DNA from: Deltaproteobacteria bacterium
Lineage (GTDB): Bacteria > Desulfobacterota > Syntrophia > Syntrophales > UBA2192
Length of the DNA: 8,780 nt
Reading direction: 5' to 3'
Assembly (NCBI GenBank): GCA_026388445.1
Contig: JAPLJU010000012.1
Coordinates: 1 to 8,780 of the forward strand
The position numbers and the translations under genes were made by a program. Under the pieces are notes generated by a model. It was not told where the DNA came from. It did no database searches and saw nothing but the letters and a program-made list of their open reading frames with translations. Positions 5,837-8,780 of this stretch are shown piece after piece (the stretch's first letter is position 1; each line of letters begins with the position of its first letter).

Positions 5837-7054
5837 ATGAAAAACAAAGATGATATCGTAATCGTAAGCGCTGTCCGGACACCCTTCAGCCGGTTTGACT
5901 CCGTCATGGCGGATATTCCGAGCATCGATCTCGGTGTCATGGTCATGAAAGAAGTTATTCGGCGAGTGGGAATCAAGGCTGAAGAAGTGGATGATATCAG
6001 CTACGGGAGTTGCATCCCTGCGGAGGTAGCCCTTGAGCTGGATGTGCCCGCCCGACAGGCCACACTGCTTGCGGGTTTCCCGGCGGAAAATATCTCCGTA
6101 AGCCTCGATCGCGCCTGCTGTTCATCCCTCACCTGTCTTCGCCTTGGCGTGAGGGCCATCAAGGCCGGAGAAGCGGAGATTGCCATGGCCGTTGGTTCGG
6201 AGAATATGCCACGGACGCCGCATCTGGCTCCTGGTTTGAGGAAGGGGACGAGACTAGGGCACATCAAACTGATCGATTGCCTTTTTGAGCTCGGCTATAC
6301 GGCAAAGGGTTTTGCCCCTGTCGCCGTCGACGCAGGTGAGGTTGCCCTGGAATATGGTGTAACAAGAGAGATGCAGGACGCTTGGGCGCTTGGAAGCCAG
6401 GAGAAGTATGCAAAAGCTTATGCGGAAGGGAAGTTCAAGATCGGGGAGGAACTCATGCCGGTCGTCATTCCTCAAAAGAAAGGAGATCCCATCGTCATCG
6501 ACAAAGACGAGTCTCCCCGGAAGACGAGCATGGAAGCTCTAGCGAAGCTGAAACCTATATACGGAAGTCCCACCGTGACAGCAGGAAATGCCCCTCCCAT
6601 CAGCGCCGGGGCAAGCGCGATTCTCATGATGCCTAGGAAGAAGGCTGAAGAAAAGGGCCTCAAGCCGCTGGCAACCATCGTGAATATCGTCGCTTCGGCC
6701 ACGGCGCCCCGCGGAATTGCGTTTATCCCGGCTTATACTATTCAAAAGGCTCTGGACCAGGCGGGACTAACCATAGACGATATGAAGCTCATCGAAATCA
6801 ATGAAGCCTTTGCCGCCATGCCGCTTGTCTCCACAAAGATCCTTGCCAAGGATAATGCGAAGAAATGGAAAGAACTTCAGGATAAGACCAATGTGAATGG
6901 CGGTGCTATTGCCATCGGACACCCCGTGGGAGCAAGCGCCGCAAGGATCACCATGACAATGGCCTATGAATTAAAACGACGCGGAGGGGGCTATGGAGTT
7001 GCATCCATCTGCGGAGGGCTGGCACAGGGTGAGGCGGTCATCATCAAGGTGTAA
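5837..7054 (+). CDS. Thiolase family protein (acetyl-CoA acyltransferase)
   Basis: This 405-residue thiolase would cleave 3-ketoacyl-CoA with CoA into acetyl-CoA and a shortened acyl-CoA, the last step of the spiral. VSAVRTPFSRF opens the protein. The nucleophile is Cys94 in LDRACCSSL, in place of the common NRxCGSG form. NEAFA is at 322-326, GGAIAIGHPVGAS at 355-367 with the conserved His362, and the proton-donor Cys392 lies in ICGGLAQG. All key catalytic residues are therefore present. Two blocks differ from the textbook: CCSS instead of CGSG, and NAPPISAGAS (251-260) where Asp-Gly-Ala is usual. The start at 5837 has AAGGAG at 5821-5826; an in-frame ATG at 5756 lies inside the preceding gene. 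The gene follows the dehydrogenase by 31 bases. Chain-length preference is not readable. Confidence 0.92.
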   Translation: MKNKDDIVIVSAVRTPFSRFDSVMADIPSIDLGVMVMKEVIRRVGIKAEEVDDISYGSCIPAEVALELDVPARQATLLAGFPAENISVSLDRACCSSLTCLRLGVRAIKAGEAEIAMAVGSENMPRTPHLAPGLRKGTRLGHIKLIDCLFELGYTAKGFAPVAVDAGEVALEYGVTREMQDAWALGSQEKYAKAYAEGKFKIGEELMPVVIPQKKGDPIVIDKDESPRKTSMEALAKLKPIYGSPTVTAGNAPPISAGASAILMMPRKKAEEKGLKPLATIVNIVASATAPRGIAFIPAYTIQKALDQAGLTIDDMKLIEINEAFAAMPLVSTKILAKDNAKKWKELQDKTNVNGGAIAIGHPVGASAARITMTMAYELKRRGGGYGVASICGGLAQGEAVIIKV

Positions 7055-7115
7055 AGCCAGTACGGAAAGAGAGACGAGAAATAACCATTGTCGTTCCATG
7101 AAGCAGGCAGCAAAT

Positions 7116-7144
7116 TCCTGGGGTAAAGGCAATCGACTCCAGGA
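7116..7144 (+). other. Intercistronic hairpin between thiolase and ligase
   Basis: TCCTGGGGT (7116-7124) pairs along its full length with ACTCCAGGA (7136-7144), with one G-T wobble, around an 11-base loop. No T-run follows, so it is not a classical terminator. It lies 15 bases before the ligase ribosome site. It may stabilise or set a processing point in the operon mRNA, or be a leftover of a lost gene. Confidence 0.5.
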
Positions 7145-7171
7145 TAACTTTCATCAAATAAGGAGGAAAGT

Positions 7172-8716
7172 ATGGAACCGAAAGCAACGACGTCGATGGC
7201 TGTGGGGCGGCTTCTTAAGAATGCTGCAATCCGGTACCGGGATAAGGAGGCTGTCTGCTGTGTGACGACAGGCAAAAGAGTCTCATACCTGCGACTGAAT
7301 GAACGGGTCAATCGCCTTGCGGACCGGTTTTTGAAAATGGGCTTCAAGAAGGGGGATATGGTGGCCTTCGTGCTGTCGAACCGCGTGGAGATTATCGAGA
7401 CGTTCTTTGCTATTGGAAAGATTGGTCTTGTGGGACTTCCTTTGAACTATCGAATGACGGCCAAGGAGATTGTGCAGATGGTCATTCACGCGGAAGCGAA
7501 GGCTCTTATCTTCGAAACGGCTTACACAAAGATAGCCGAGGCCGTGCGGCAGCAGGTTCCCAGCGTGAAGACCTTTGTCGGGCTTGGAGGCCAGATCCCG
7601 GAGATCGCACTCGACTACGAAAAATTGATTGCTGATGGCTCTCCTGTAGAGCCGGAAATCGAGATTAAAGAGGAGGATGATTACTATCTGAATCTCACGT
7701 CCGGTACCACCGGTCTTCCGAAATCCTACATGCTGACACACTACAACAACGCGCTTGTGATCATTGATATGACCATGATGTTCCATGTCCGTGAAGACGA
7801 TGTTGCTTTGATCGTATTTCCCATATTCGGACGGGTGGGATTCGCCTGGATGGGTGCGGCGATTTACAACGGCGCGAAGATCGTCACCATGAACTTCGAG
7901 CCGAAGAGGGTCCTGGAGGTCATACAGGCTGAAAAAGTTACCATATCCAACTGGGTGGCCACGATGGCGCAATTTGTTCTGGCAGTGCCTGATCTGGAGA
8001 AATACGATCTGAGCTCTCTGCGGGGGCTCGTCTTCGCGGGAGCAGCGTTCCCGATACCCGTGCAGGAACAGGTCAAAAAACGGATCTGCAAGACCCTTTA
8101 CGAGTTTTACGGTCTTCAGGAAACAGCGATCATCATCAACGCAAGCCCCGCGGACAAAGAAAGGAAGCCGGCCTCCCAGGGGAAAGTATCTCCTTGGAAC
8201 GAAGTCAGAATCGTGGATTCTTCGGGGAAGGATGTACCGACAGGCACGATCGGGGAAATCATCGCGAAATCCACCAGCGGGACGTCGGCCTATTATAAGA
8301 ATCCGCAGAAAACAAAGGAGACTTTCAAGAATGGCTGGTGTCACACGGAGGATCTGGCGTATTTCGACGAGGAAGGATACTTATTTATCGCCGGAAGGAC
8401 GAAGGACATGATTGTCACGGGTGGACAAAATGTATTCGCCGCGGATGTTGAAAACACCCTCATGGCCCACCCGGCCGTGGCCGACTGCGCCGTCATCGGA
8501 CTTCCTGATGAAAAGTGGGGTGAGATTGTTGCAGCGGTCATTGTCAAGAAACCGGATGTTGCCGTAAAAGATGAAGATATTGTCGCCTTCTGCAAGGGTG
8601 AAATTTCCGGGTTTAAAATCCCGAAAAGAATCATCTGGTCCGAAGGCAATATACCGCGTACCCCGACAGGTAAGGTTCAGAAATTCGTCCTGGTCGATAA
8701 ATATTCAAAGAAGTAG
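7172..8716 (+). CDS. AMP-forming acyl-CoA ligase (ANL superfamily)
   Basis: This 514-residue enzyme would activate a carboxylic acid with ATP and CoA through an acyl-adenylate. It is of full length. Motifs in order: the phosphate loop LTSGTTGLPKS (175-185), YEFYGLQET (310-318) with Glu317, HTEDLAYFDEEGYLFIAGR (391-409) with the ribose-binding Asp394, the hinge KDMIVTGGQNVFAADVE (411-427) and PRTPTGKVQKF (496-506) with the catalytic Lys501. Small deviations are SYMLTH where G-x-x-LTH is common after PK, and GGQNVFA where GGENVYP is common. These do not remove catalytic residues. The start at 7172 has AAGGAGG at 7160-7166. It lies 117 bases after the thiolase and 27 bases before the next gene. 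With the CoA-transferase it offers a second, ATP-driven entry to the pathway. Substrate unknown. Confidence 0.9.
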   Translation: MEPKATTSMAVGRLLKNAAIRYRDKEAVCCVTTGKRVSYLRLNERVNRLADRFLKMGFKKGDMVAFVLSNRVEIIETFFAIGKIGLVGLPLNYRMTAKEIVQMVIHAEAKALIFETAYTKIAEAVRQQVPSVKTFVGLGGQIPEIALDYEKLIADGSPVEPEIEIKEEDDYYLNLTSGTTGLPKSYMLTHYNNALVIIDMTMMFHVREDDVALIVFPIFGRVGFAWMGAAIYNGAKIVTMNFEPKRVLEVIQAEKVTISNWVATMAQFVLAVPDLEKYDLSSLRGLVFAGAAFPIPVQEQVKKRICKTLYEFYGLQETAIIINASPADKERKPASQGKVSPWNEVRIVDSSGKDVPTGTIGEIIAKSTSGTSAYYKNPQKTKETFKNGWCHTEDLAYFDEEGYLFIAGRTKDMIVTGGQNVFAADVENTLMAHPAVADCAVIGLPDEKWGEIVAAVIVKKPDVAVKDEDIVAFCKGEISGFKIPKRIIWSEGNIPRTPTGKVQKFVLVDKYSKK

Positions 8717-8743
8717 CCACGAAATGCATGGAAGGAGAGGAAA

Positions 8744-8780
8744 ATGGATTACAAGACAATCCTTTACGAAAAGAAGGACC
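8744..8780 (+). CDS. Start of a probable enoyl-CoA hydratase/isomerase (3' end outside window)
   Basis: An ATG at 8744 follows AAGGAGAGG (8732-8740) at tight spacing and opens MDYKTILYEKKD to the window edge. This N-terminus is typical of crotonase-fold enoyl-CoA hydratases, which often begin with a short strand of this kind followed by GIATITLNRP. The hydratase is the one beta-oxidation step missing from the rest of the operon, which supports the call. Only 12 residues are visible. Confidence 0.6.
   Translation, partial: MDYKTILYEKKD

Noticed and set aside
7283..8344. A 353-codon minus-strand frame opposite the ligase
   Set aside because: The + strand carries every ligase motif in order; the minus frame is a codon-bias shadow without family features.
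1..8780. CRISPR array, insertion sequence or phage gene
   Set aside because: No regularly spaced repeats, no transposase or integrase motifs and no terminal inverted repeats seen, including around the 4750 junction.

Overview
The window reads as chromosomal DNA from an anaerobic, fatty- or aromatic-acid-degrading bacterium, most plausibly a Desulfobacterota / Syntrophales-type deltaproteobacterium. This taxonomic guess rests on the style of the proteins, moderate GC, strong AAGGAGG ribosome sites before nearly every gene, and a dense beta-oxidation operon. It is inference; no marker gene is present. All genes lie on the + strand.

Left part (1-1400): the low-complexity Pro/Ala/Lys-rich C-terminus of a protein that looks like a DUF3300 family member, followed 63 bases later by a complete exported DUF2950 protein. 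This known gene pair has no assigned biochemical function. A clear intrinsic terminator (1364-1399) closes the unit.

Middle part (1400-2277): about 880 bases without a credible protein gene, but not empty. A 126-base segment (1525-1650) ends in a good match (14 of 16) to the B12 box of cobalamin riboswitches, and its 5' edge is perfectly complementary to that box. The upstream core is short and degenerate. Overlapping and following it is a second predicted fold, a multi-hairpin RNA (1614-1748) that would compete with the first. A second strong terminator follows at 1863-1895. A structured RNA with no attached protein gene, lying between two terminators, is the most unusual thing here. Next comes AT-rich DNA, an A-tract repeat, a TTGACA -35 box and a palindrome suited to a TetR-type repressor, directly before the catabolic operon.

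Right part (2278-8780): acyl-CoA dehydrogenase, CoA-transferase, SDR-type 3-hydroxyacyl-CoA dehydrogenase, thiolase, AMP-forming acyl-CoA ligase, and the first codons of what looks like an enoyl-CoA hydratase. Together these are a full beta-oxidation set: activation by CoA transfer or by ATP, dehydrogenation, hydration, NAD-dependent oxidation and thiolytic cleavage. Intergenic gaps are 27 to 117 bases, apart from a 262-base gap (4776-5037) that holds a gene remnant. The substrate cannot be read from sequence.

One clear scar lies inside the operon. The CoA-transferase loses its normal C-terminus near 4750 and runs directly into the last 60-odd codons of an unrelated acyl-CoA synthetase, in another frame. 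This looks like a deletion or recombination that fused two former neighbours, leaving a shortened transferase and a headless ligase remnant.
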